Shown here in pieces: positions 8,990 to 17,150 of a stretch of DNA of 64,000 bases; the stretch's first letter is position 1, and every line of letters starts with the position of its first letter. Where the stretch lies: contig JAIOKI010000002.1 in the NCBI GenBank assembly GCA_028335825.1, positions 434,001 to 498,000 on the forward strand, written 5' to 3'. The notes beneath the pieces are model-generated. The model saw only the letters and a list, made by a program, of their open reading frames with translations, made no database searches and had not been told where the DNA came from. Source of the stretch: Nosema muscidifuracis (Eukaryota; Microsporidia; Nosematidae). The translations under genes and the position numbers were made by a program.

Positions 8990-11508
8990 ATCTCATTAAT
9001 GTTTTTCATAATTAAATATACTTCCTCTATCAATTTAAATAAATCATTATTGTAAGATTTAGGCATTTCATTATCAAGACTTGCAACATCTTCATTGGTT
9101 TTCTCCTCATTTCTTTTTTCAGATAAATCATTAACTTCGTCGAATATTTCCTTACTATTTGATTTATCTTCATTATTAACATCCACTATATCTTCAAAAG
9201 AAGTTAACTCTTTTTCTGTCTTTATTGAATTAATTTCGATAGAATTGTTTTTCTCCATAACAGACTGTGAATCTTCAGAAACACTTGGTAAAGTGTTTAC
9301 GTTTTCAAGAGAAGTCTCGAATTTATCATTAATATTTAAATTAACATTTTTTTCTACATCATTTTTGATGAAGTTTTCGACTTGGTTCTTCTCTTTAATA
9401 ATTTCTTTATTTTCGGGAATTTCGACTTTTATATTTTTTTCTACATCATATTCAAAGACTTCTTCGACATTCTCATTTTCATTCAATAATTCAATTTTTT
9501 CGTTATCTTTCTTTTCGAGATTTTCTTCAACTACATTTTCTATAGTTGGAAGATTTCCAAAAATAACTTCAACTTCTTTAACTACATTTTCTGAATTTTC
9601 TTCTTCCGTTGAAATTAAAATTTCTTCAACTTTTTCGTTATCATTCTTTTCGAGATTTTCTTCAACCTTCTCAACTACATTTTCTGAAGTTGGAAGATTT
9701 CCAAAAATAACTTCTTCTTCGAATACACCATCAGCGATTTTTTTATCTTCTTTCTCAACTTCTTCTTCAACTACATTTTCTGCTTTTTCATTATTCTCAG
9801 AAAAAAGTAAGGAATCGCCTTTCTCATTTATAGTTTTTGAATCAAAATTAGAAATATTTTTTAATTCTTCGATAAGAGAGTCTGAGATATCTTCAGCTGA
9901 ATATTTTGTGTTTGTAACAGTTTCTTGATTTTTATCAAATACTTCTGCATTATCTTCACTTTTAGCTTCATACACTTTTTCTTCCATATGAGATTCTTTA
10001 TTTTCTTCATTATTTTTTTCGGTCTCGACAATTGATATGGTCGAATCTTCAACGTTTGAAGATTCTTCACTTATAGGATCTAGATAGTGATATCTAGTAT
10101 CTAATAATCTTGGAATATACTCTTCTGTAACACGTTTGAAATCAGAAGTAATTTCTCTTCCTCTTGAATCGATTGTAACTGAAAGTGGTTCTTCATCATC
10201 ATAATAATCAATAAATTCATTCATATTTTTATTTGATTCTTCAGTATATATAATTATATCATCCTCTGATTTTTCATCAGAAGATTTTATATCGAGTTCT
10301 TGTAAAACTGTTGAAGTAGGTTTAGTTTTATTATCATCTAAAGAGTCTGCAATATTAAAGGTAGATAATGAATCTTCAAGTTCAACTAAAGAGGTATTTT
10401 GAGCGTTCATTTGATTCTGTTTTACTTCAATATCCAAGTTATAAGCTTCTTTTTCATGATTTAAAAATTCTGTCATACTTGATGAATCGCTACTTTCAAA
10501 TTCAACTGAAGATGATTCAAAAAAATTCTTTGTATCTTCTGAAAAAGAAACATTTTTTTTAACTTTAACATCTTCCTTAATATCATCAATGACTGAGTTC
10601 TCTTCCTTAATATCATCAATGACTAATTTTTCACCCTCCTGAATCTTTTCATTTAAATTCTCTTCCTTAATATCATCAATAACTGATTTCTCACCTTCTT
10701 GAATCTTTTCATTTGAGTTCTCTTCTTTAATATCATCAATGACTAATTTTTCACCCTCCTGAATCTTTTCATTTAAATTCTCTTCCTTAATATCATCAAT
10801 AACTGATTTCTCACCTTCTTGAATCTTTTCATTTGAGTTCTCTTCTTTAATATCATCAATGACTAATTTTTCACCCTCCTGAATCTTTTCATTTAAATTC
10901 TCTTCCTTAATATCATCAATAACTGATTTCTCACTTTCTTGAATTATTTCATTTGAATTCTCTTCTTTAATATCATCAATAACTGAGTTCTCTTCTTTAA
11001 TATCAGTATGCGATTCATTAGAATTTTTGTTAGATACAATATTGATATTTGGTTCATTTATTTCTACGTCCTTTTTCGTCAAATCAGATTTAATTTCATT
11101 ATCAATAAATAAATGAAATTTATTTTTGTTCTTATCTTTGTAGAAATCAATTAAATCAGATGAAATTACAGAACTATTCGATTCATTTATCAAAAATAAT
11201 CTGTATGTTTTTGTAGTATCTAAGATGTATTTAGTAGAATACAGTTTCTGATTAATGCTAATTAATTTTTCAAACTCTTCCTTACTACAATTCCATGGCA
11301 CATAATTTTTAAGTTTAAACTTAATCTCTTCAATTTTTTGTGAATAATTTTGATCATCGTTAACTTCTCTTAACTCCATACGATAATTTTCAATTTTCAT
11401 TGAATTATCAGTGTCCATAATTAGAACTAAAGTAGATAACTGATCTTTATCGTTGTTGTAGAAATATTTTCCACAGATTATTATTTTTACAAGAATAAGT
11501 AACTTCAT
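8968..11508 (-). CDS. secreted acidic tandem-repeat protein, unknown function
   Basis: The family is not recognised. The N-terminus has a short hydrophobic stretch (MKLLILVKIIICG) that may be a signal peptide. A folded-looking region of about 150 residues follows, then about six 20-residue repeats of the form VIDDIKEENSNEKIQEGEKS (plus-strand 10569-10990). The rest is a long Glu/Asp/Ser/Asn-rich tail with heptad-like acidic segments. CCCCC lies 6 bases before the ATG. The downstream neighbour at 12148-13617 has the same plan: leader, N-terminal domain, acidic repeats. A spore-wall, polar-tube-associated or host-exported role is possible but unproven. The frame probably continues to 8618, giving about 965 residues. 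Confidence 0.7.
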   Translation of the reverse strand: MKLLILVKIIICGKYFYNNDKDQLSTLVLIMDTDNSMKIENYRMELREVNDDQNYSQKIEEIKFKLKNYVPWNCSKEEFEKLISINQKLYSTKYILDTTKTYRLFLINESNSSVISSDLIDFYKDKNKNKFHLFIDNEIKSDLTKKDVEINEPNINIVSNKNSNESHTDIKEENSVIDDIKEENSNEIIQESEKSVIDDIKEENLNEKIQEGEKLVIDDIKEENSNEKIQEGEKSVIDDIKEENLNEKIQEGEKLVIDDIKEENSNEKIQEGEKSVIDDIKEENLNEKIQEGEKLVIDDIKEENSVIDDIKEDVKVKKNVSFSEDTKNFFESSSVEFESSDSSSMTEFLNHEKEAYNLDIEVKQNQMNAQNTSLVELEDSLSTFNIADSLDDNKTKPTSTVLQELDIKSSDEKSEDDIIIYTEESNKNMNEFIDYYDDEEPLSVTIDSRGREITSDFKRVTEEYIPRLLDTRYHYLDPISEESSNVEDSTISIVETEKNNEENKESHMEEKVYEAKSEDNAEVFDKNQETVTNTKYSAEDISDSLIEELKNISNFDSKTINEKGDSLLFSENNEKAENVVEEEVEKEDKKIADGVFEEEVIFGNLPTSENVVEKVEENLEKNDNEKVEEILISTEEENSENVVKEVEVIFGNLPTIENVVEENLEKKDNEKIELLNENENVEEVFEYDVEKNIKVEIPENKEIIKEKNQVENFIKNDVEKNVNLNINDKFETSLENVNTLPSVSEDSQSVMEKNNSIEINSIKTEKELTSFEDIVDVNNEDKSNSKEIFDEVNDLSEKRNEEKTNEDVASLDNEMPKSYNNDLFKLIEEVYLIMKNINEIKNPLKV
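10569..10990. repeat. coding tandem repeat, 60-bp unit in 120-bp pairs
   Basis: Units of 60 bp alternate between two variants (S-type and L-type), so that 120-bp pairs are nearly identical. About three pairs plus partial copies are present. The repeats keep the reading frame and encode acidic 20-residue units. The near identity of the pairs points to recent expansion. Confidence 0.85.
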
Positions 11509-12147
11509 TTTATGGGGGACAAATAAAAAATTAATTTATATTTTTTTAATTTAAAAAAATATTAGATTTTTTATGATTTAATTGTTTAGCTATATGATCT
11601 CATTACTTAAAAAATAAAAAAGATATTTTTTTAATTTAAAAAAATTAAAGAATGAGCTTTTAACAAGCTATATCAAATTAAAATAAATATATCATTATAA
11701 TATCAAAATAATAATCATCTACTAAAAGTCTCAACTATATTTAATAACACGTTTTTTATTAAAATTAGAATCTATAATTCTTAATTAGAAAGTAGTTTTT
11801 TATATATTTTATAAACTTAAACAGAGTTATCAATCAAAAATATGATTTTATGTATGTTTAAAGATGAATGATAAATTTTAAAAAAAATTACGACTTTAAT
11901 GACGCTTTTGATTAAATTTACACCAAAAAAGACATATTAATTCTTAAAAAAGATTAATTGATTTTAAATAAATTTACATTTAAAAAAATTTCAATTGATA
12001 GCAATTATGTATCAAAACTAAATTAAGTTTTTCATTTTTATAAAAGTCTAATTTATTCTATCAAAATACTCATTTTTACAATAATTAGCTAATGATTCAT
12101 AGTTTTATAAAAAAATTTAAAAAAATAAATTAAATTATTTGATTTAA
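11509..12147. other. AT-rich spacer, no gene seen
   Basis: This spacer between two minus-strand repeat-protein genes has no supported ORF, RNA-like island or long repeat. Its right end is the 3' flank of the 12148 gene, and its left end holds the CCCCC element of the 8968 gene. Confidence 0.6.
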
Positions 12148-13617
12148 TCACTTAAGAATTAAGTAAGCAAGTAGACAAATGACCAAAATTATTAATATTA
12201 TTACGAAATAGAATACAAAGCCATTTCTAGGAGTCGATGAAGATGAATCTATCTTTTCTGAGTTTGAATTATTAATTTTTTTATTATCATCTTTATTATC
12301 ATTTTTATTATCATCTGAATTCATCTCTTTTTTAGAATTTTCTAAGTCAGAGTCTTTATCAGTCGCCTCATCTTCACCATCATTTTTAATTGAATCAAGA
12401 TAATCTTTATTTTTGATGCTGTCTTCTAATGATAAATTCGTATTAAAAAACTGCTCAGATTTAACAATAGGATATTTTTCAAGATTAGTATTAACCAGTT
12501 GACCGTTATTAATTTCATCTTTTCTTGTATTCTGAGTCGAGATATCTCTATTATGTTCTATTTCACTAGAATCTTTTGAAAATTGATCTTCTTCACGAGA
12601 GGGTCCAGCAACAAAAAATTTTTTATAAATATATTGAAAAGGATATGTAATCTTTAGCCATAAACTTGATGTCAATGTTACTTCTTCACCATCTACTAAA
12701 TCTCCACTACCTAATGCGTCTTGAAAATTATTACTATCATCACTACTTAATACGTCTTGAATTGAATTATCTCCACTACCTAATGCGTCTTGAAAATTAT
12801 TACTATCATCACTACTTAATACGTCTTGACTTGTATTATCTCCACTACCTAATGCTTCTTGACTTGTATTGTCTCCACTACCTAATGCGTCTTGAAAATT
12901 ATTATTATCTTCACTACTTAATGCGTCTTTATTTATATTTTCTACTAAGGTCAAATTTCTATTTCCATCTGACTCCTCATTGGTAGTTTCCTGAGTTGAA
13001 TTTTTATTATTAGTATCTACTTTAATATTGTTCGAAGGATCCGATAATTCTTTTTCTGTATCATTTGGTAAAATATTATCTTCTATCATTTTCTTCTTAT
13101 TAGTCTTATCAACATTATTACCTTCCTTTCTTTTAATGATATAATTACCATTATAGATTATTTCTTTACCATCTGTTTGCAAATATTTGGTCTCAAAAAT
13201 ATTTTCTCCGTTATCTAATGATAAAGGTTCACTATAGATTTTTGACTTAGCATCTTTTGTAAAATAAATTCGGTACTTAATTCCTTTTTCGATATTAAAT
13301 TTAATTTTAAATACTACAAAATCGGGATTGAGTTGATAGTCCTCTTTGTTATTATTTTTAAGAATAGCTTGATAAAAGCTATATGGTGCATTGTTAAATA
13401 CACGTTTATTATTTTTTATATGATAAATTGATTTTTTTTTATATTTTTCATCTTTCTTAATATCATTTTCATCTTTAACTTTCTTCAATTCAAAAAATTC
13501 ATAATTTTCCACTGATGATTTATAAGATAAAGCGTAAAGACATTTTTTATCTTCGTTAGAGTTATCTAAATAAACATACCATGACAATACTGATAAGATA
13601 CAAAACAATAAATTCAT
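12148..13617 (-). CDS. type I membrane protein with acidic Ser/Gly repeats
   Basis: Not a known family. Residues 1-16 form a signal peptide-like leader (MNLLFCILSVLSWYVY), and residues 467-488 are a strong single transmembrane helix near the C-terminus. Between them lie an N-terminal domain of about 150 residues, then about six repeats related to NNFQDALGSGDNTSQDVLSS, then a Ser/Asp/Asn/Lys-rich stalk. This is the layout of a cell-surface or secretory-membrane protein with a lumenal or outside repeat region. CCCC lies 5 bases before the ATG. Its N-terminal domain shares a loose pattern (hydrophobic strand, YRI/LYF, Ser-rich turn) with the neighbouring acidic repeat protein, so the two may be distant duplicates. 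Confidence 0.72.
   Translation of the reverse strand: MNLLFCILSVLSWYVYLDNSNEDKKCLYALSYKSSVENYEFFELKKVKDENDIKKDEKYKKKSIYHIKNNKRVFNNAPYSFYQAILKNNNKEDYQLNPDFVVFKIKFNIEKGIKYRIYFTKDAKSKIYSEPLSLDNGENIFETKYLQTDGKEIIYNGNYIIKRKEGNNVDKTNKKKMIEDNILPNDTEKELSDPSNNIKVDTNNKNSTQETTNEESDGNRNLTLVENINKDALSSEDNNNFQDALGSGDNTSQEALGSGDNTSQDVLSSDDSNNFQDALGSGDNSIQDVLSSDDSNNFQDALGSGDLVDGEEVTLTSSLWLKITYPFQYIYKKFFVAGPSREEDQFSKDSSEIEHNRDISTQNTRKDEINNGQLVNTNLEKYPIVKSEQFFNTNLSLEDSIKNKDYLDSIKNDGEDEATDKDSDLENSKKEMNSDDNKNDNKDDNKKINNSNSEKIDSSSSTPRNGFVFYFVIILIILVICLLAYLILK
12690..12925. repeat. coding tandem repeat, 36/72-bp units
   Basis: Related 36-bp units built on CACTACCTAATGCGTCTTGA, partly arranged in 72-bp pairs, encode the SGD-QDALG repeats of the membrane protein on the minus strand. 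The frame is kept throughout. Confidence 0.8.
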
Positions 13618-15138
13618 CGAGGGGTGAATTTTAATTTATCGATTTATATCTATAATCAACAAATTAAATTTTTGATTGGTTAATTTAGATTAGAATTTTT
13701 AGTATCAGTTAGATATTTTTAACGTAATTTTGTTTCAGTTTTCTTGTTAAAAACATTTTTTTATTTAATTTATCTTATGTAAAAATTTTATAATGATGTA
13801 ATATATATAAATTTAAATAAAACATTAAGAAATTAAGCTAATTCAATTATTTGATAACTTAATTCGTTTTGTAGTCAATGTCTATTACAAAATATGATTT
13901 TATTTAAGTTTATATTCATGTAACCGTCTAAAAATTTAGAAATAAAAATTTTTGTTAAATTTGAAAGACAATGATCATACAAAACGTCATAAAATAGAAT
14001 TTCAAATTTAAAATTTATTGGATAAAACAAGATTACTAATTATTTACCAAATAAATTAAATTATTTTATTTTATAATGTTAAAATTTTTACTTAGAAATT
14101 ATGATCTTTGATCGACAAAATCACTTATATTATTTAAAAATATTTTTTGTGGAAGAGATAGATTTTATTAAATAATTTTTAATAGATAAATGAGTTTGGA
14201 TGACTTAAAGAATAGCGTAAACATACTATAATCAGAAAAAGGAGTCTCACTCGAAGACGATTAAAATGTTTTATTTTTTTATATATTTTCTTATAATCCT
14301 TTTTCGGTTATTTTATTTAAATGGCTTTTCATAAATTAATAGATGTCAAATCTATCAATAAACAAAAATTTAGTGATACAGATTAAATTTGCATACTCAT
14401 TTAAAATTAAATAACAGAACACGTGTCAAAATTTCATGTTTTGTTAAGTCTAATTAGTCTGGTATATTTTTAAAAACAGAATGATAAAAGTTATCTGATA
14501 CATTTAGGAATACTTAAGACTAAGATAGGCTTATCTACTGACACATAAATAATTATAAAATAAATAAATACTTTTAATAATTCAAAATACTCAAACATTA
14601 TTTGAGCATCAGCTTAAAACCATGGCTTTCAGATAATTAATATAAAAAATAATTAATATTTATTAGAATTAATTAAAATTTTGTTAGATAACATAAGCTT
14701 CTTAACTTTAATCCTTAATATAGAATAAAATGTCATCAAAATTTTCTAAATAAAGATGTAAAATATTGGTTTATTAATTTTTTAAATGAAGTCATTCTAA
14801 AAATTCAGAAAACTTTTGAAAATTTAATCAATTAAATTTGAAAAGTCGATTTCCTGGTTTGACTCTACTTCATAAATTTATAATTTATTTTTTATATATG
14901 ACATCTTTTTTATAAGATGAACATTATTTCTTACTTTATATATTTATTCTAAAACTATTTAAATAAATCTTAAATTCCTCTGATTATCAATTTAAATTAA
15001 TACTTACATTCTTTTGTATATTCAATAATATATATTTTCTTAAATTTATTCGTTAGATATTTATGCATATTTTTTTACCCTTCTTTAATTATTTTAGATA
15101 ATTTTTCTTCTTTTAACTAAATTACCCTACACAAATAA
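13618..15138. other. 1.5-kb spacer without recognised gene
   Basis: No ORF with a believable product was found. Small islands of more mixed base content occur near 14195-14285 (ending in a run of seven T) and near 14500-14640 (small hairpins such as AGATAGGCTTATCT). Either could be part of an RNA gene, but I could not match one to a known RNA. The right end carries the CCC element of the next gene (TACCCTACACAAATAAATG). Confidence 0.5.
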
Positions 15139-16422
15139 ATGTCATATATTTTAGAAAACTGGATTAATAAATCTTTGTCACTTTACATCACAAAAAACCA
15201 ACAAGATACAGCCCAGCATAACGTACAAGTAATAGATATTCTTGGAAATTCTAGATCAGTAAAACAACAGAAAATGATTTTAAGTGATGGTCAATATTTT
15301 ATATTAGCGTACGTAAAATCATCTTTGTTTGTTAATAAAGAGTCTTTTATTAATATTAAGAAATTTTATATAGATTATTATGATGGTAAATTTGTATTAT
15401 TTGTTAGTGATTATGTTTTAATAGGTGGTGTAAGTGATTTAATAAGGAATCCTACTGATGTTAATATAAAATATTCAAAGTATTTGAATAGTAGATTGTA
15501 TTTGAGTGTTAATGAATATTTATTGTTTGGTAATGAATTTACAGAGGATAGCATATTTGAAAATATTTTAGTGCATGAAAATAATAAAGTAAGAGAAATT
15601 GATTATAAAATTAGTAAAGACAAATTAGTGAAAAAAATTAATGGTGAGAAAAAAAATGGAAGTAAAGACAAATTAGTGAAAAAAATTAATGGTGAGAAAA
15701 TAAATTTAAACAAAGAAATTAATGATAATAAATTTAAGAATGTAAACAAAGAAATTGATGATAATTTAAAATTGAGAAATAATAACCTCGAGAAAGATAA
15801 ATTAAATACAGATAATGAAAATACTAATAATATTTTTAGTAGTAGTCTAATACTTTCCACTTACGAAAACAAATATGATTTATTTTTAGATAAATCTTTA
15901 GAAGATCCTCAGCCATCTTTTGACACACACGACGTAGAATTGAGTTCTGTTATTGATAATACACAGATTTGTACAAATACTGAAGAATCAGATTCATCTC
16001 TGCCATTATGGAGCTCTGATATGAGTAATATATCATTTATCAGTCCAAATACACAATTCACACCCAAAAATAATTTCTTGTTCATAAGTGATAAATCATT
16101 TACAGATACACCACTCATACACAAAAGATCTTTAAAGAATCATAAAAAATGTTTAATTAATAAAAATAGATCAGTTGATTACAGAATAAAAAGAGGATCT
16201 TTTGATTTACAGGTACTTAAATACAGTGATCAGATTAAGAAAATACAAAAGATATTTTATAAAAATACTCAATTCAAATATACAACAAGAAATAGAAACA
16301 AATATTTTAATTTAGAAAATAATACTAAACTAGTTTATGATAGTAAAGATGTTAATGAATATTCTTTCTTAAGTGATAAAGAAGATATAATGTTTGATAT
16401 TTATTTTGATATATTTAATTAG
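15139..16422 (+). CDS. protein with possible TPP1/Tpz1-like OB fold
   Basis: The 427-residue protein has a plausible N-terminal OB fold (about 1-110) followed by a low-complexity linker and a basic C-terminus. The start LENWINKSL, then VQVIDIL (29-35), then MILSDGQYFILAYV (46-59) resemble the entry, first strand and SDG-turn of the TPP1/ACD/Tpz1 OB domain, which in other eukaryotes bridges POT1 and telomerase at telomeres. The linker has a duplicated segment, KDKLVKKINGEK (near residues 155-180). A CCC element lies 12 bases before the ATG. This is inference from pattern only. Another OB-fold protein, or an unrelated microsporidian protein, remains possible. Confidence 0.42.
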   Translation: MSYILENWINKSLSLYITKNQQDTAQHNVQVIDILGNSRSVKQQKMILSDGQYFILAYVKSSLFVNKESFINIKKFYIDYYDGKFVLFVSDYVLIGGVSDLIRNPTDVNIKYSKYLNSRLYLSVNEYLLFGNEFTEDSIFENILVHENNKVREIDYKISKDKLVKKINGEKKNGSKDKLVKKINGEKINLNKEINDNKFKNVNKEIDDNLKLRNNNLEKDKLNTDNENTNNIFSSSLILSTYENKYDLFLDKSLEDPQPSFDTHDVELSSVIDNTQICTNTEESDSSLPLWSSDMSNISFISPNTQFTPKNNFLFISDKSFTDTPLIHKRSLKNHKKCLINKNRSVDYRIKRGSFDLQVLKYSDQIKKIQKIFYKNTQFKYTTRNRNKYFNLENNTKLVYDSKDVNEYSFLSDKEDIMFDIYFDIFN

Positions 16423-16439
16423 AATATTTTTAATTGTCT

Positions 16440-16625
16440 TTATAATAGTAAAATATCTTTTATGATATAAAAATTAATTGTCTTTTATGATAGTAAAATA
16501 TCTTTTATAATATAAAAATTAATTGTCTTTTTGATAGTGAAATATACTTAGTTTAATTATAATAGTAAAATATCTTTAATTATCTTTTATGATAGTAAAA
16601 TTAATTGTCTTTATAAAAATATACT
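16440..16625. repeat. spacer tandem repeat resembling the FIP1 3' end
   Basis: Four to five imperfect copies of a unit near ATTGTCTTTTATGATAGTAA fill the gap between two convergent genes. The unit closely resembles ATTATCTTTTATGATG, which is the last part and stop of the FIP1 gene. The array may therefore have been seeded from that gene's end. Confidence 0.7.
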
Positions 16626-16628
16626 TAA

Positions 16629-16889
16629 TTATCTTTTATGATGTTTTCCTCTTTGTGTATTACAATATTCTCTCCATGTTGTCTCATTAAATCCATAATT
16701 AAAATAATCTGTAATATCTTCACCAATCTTATTCCAAGGTTTATCATCTATTTTATTTATATCGAATTCAAATAGATTATTATCAGTTTCTATGGCATCT
16801 TTAGTTTTCTTTTCTATAACAAGTTCTAGTTCATTAGAATCTTCTGAGCTGTGATATTCTTGATCTATTAAGAAATATTTGTTATCCAT
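16629..16889 (-). CDS. FIP1: minimal Fip1 pre-mRNA polyadenylation factor
   Basis: Fip1 tethers poly(A) polymerase to the cleavage/polyadenylation factor in the nucleus. Residues 40-82 carry the whole Fip1 signature: FDINKIDDKPWNKIGEDITD followed by YFNYGFNETTWREYC. The preceding 40 residues are acidic, as in larger Fip1 proteins. At 86 residues it is far shorter than yeast Fip1 (327). It keeps only the acidic leader and the core motif, which binds CPSF30/Yth1 elsewhere. A CCCC element sits 4 bases before the ATG. The short length is therefore probably real reduction, not truncation. Confidence 0.93.
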   Translation of the reverse strand: MDNKYFLIDQEYHSSEDSNELELVIEKKTKDAIETDNNLFEFDINKIDDKPWNKIGEDITDYFNYGFNETTWREYCNTQRGKHHKR

Positions 16890-17150
16890 TTAGGGGTATT
16901 AAAAATTCAAAATAAAAAATATTTAAAATATTTAATACGTCAATATCAATAACAAATTATTTTTAAAATGTATCAGTAATGAAATATATTAGTATTAGAA
17001 TATATTTATAATAAAATATATTAATGTAATAAAACATATTTAAAACATTTATAAAACATATTTATAGTATATTAATAACATATTTATAACAATGATATAA
17101 TATATTAATAACATATTTATAAATTATTTAAAACATATTACTAATTTATT

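Noticed and set aside
9095-9928. Long plus-strand Ser/Phe-rich frame of 277 codons
   Set aside because: It is the exact antisense of the acidic repeat gene; Ser/Phe/Thr bias comes from reading GAA/AAT-rich codons backwards.
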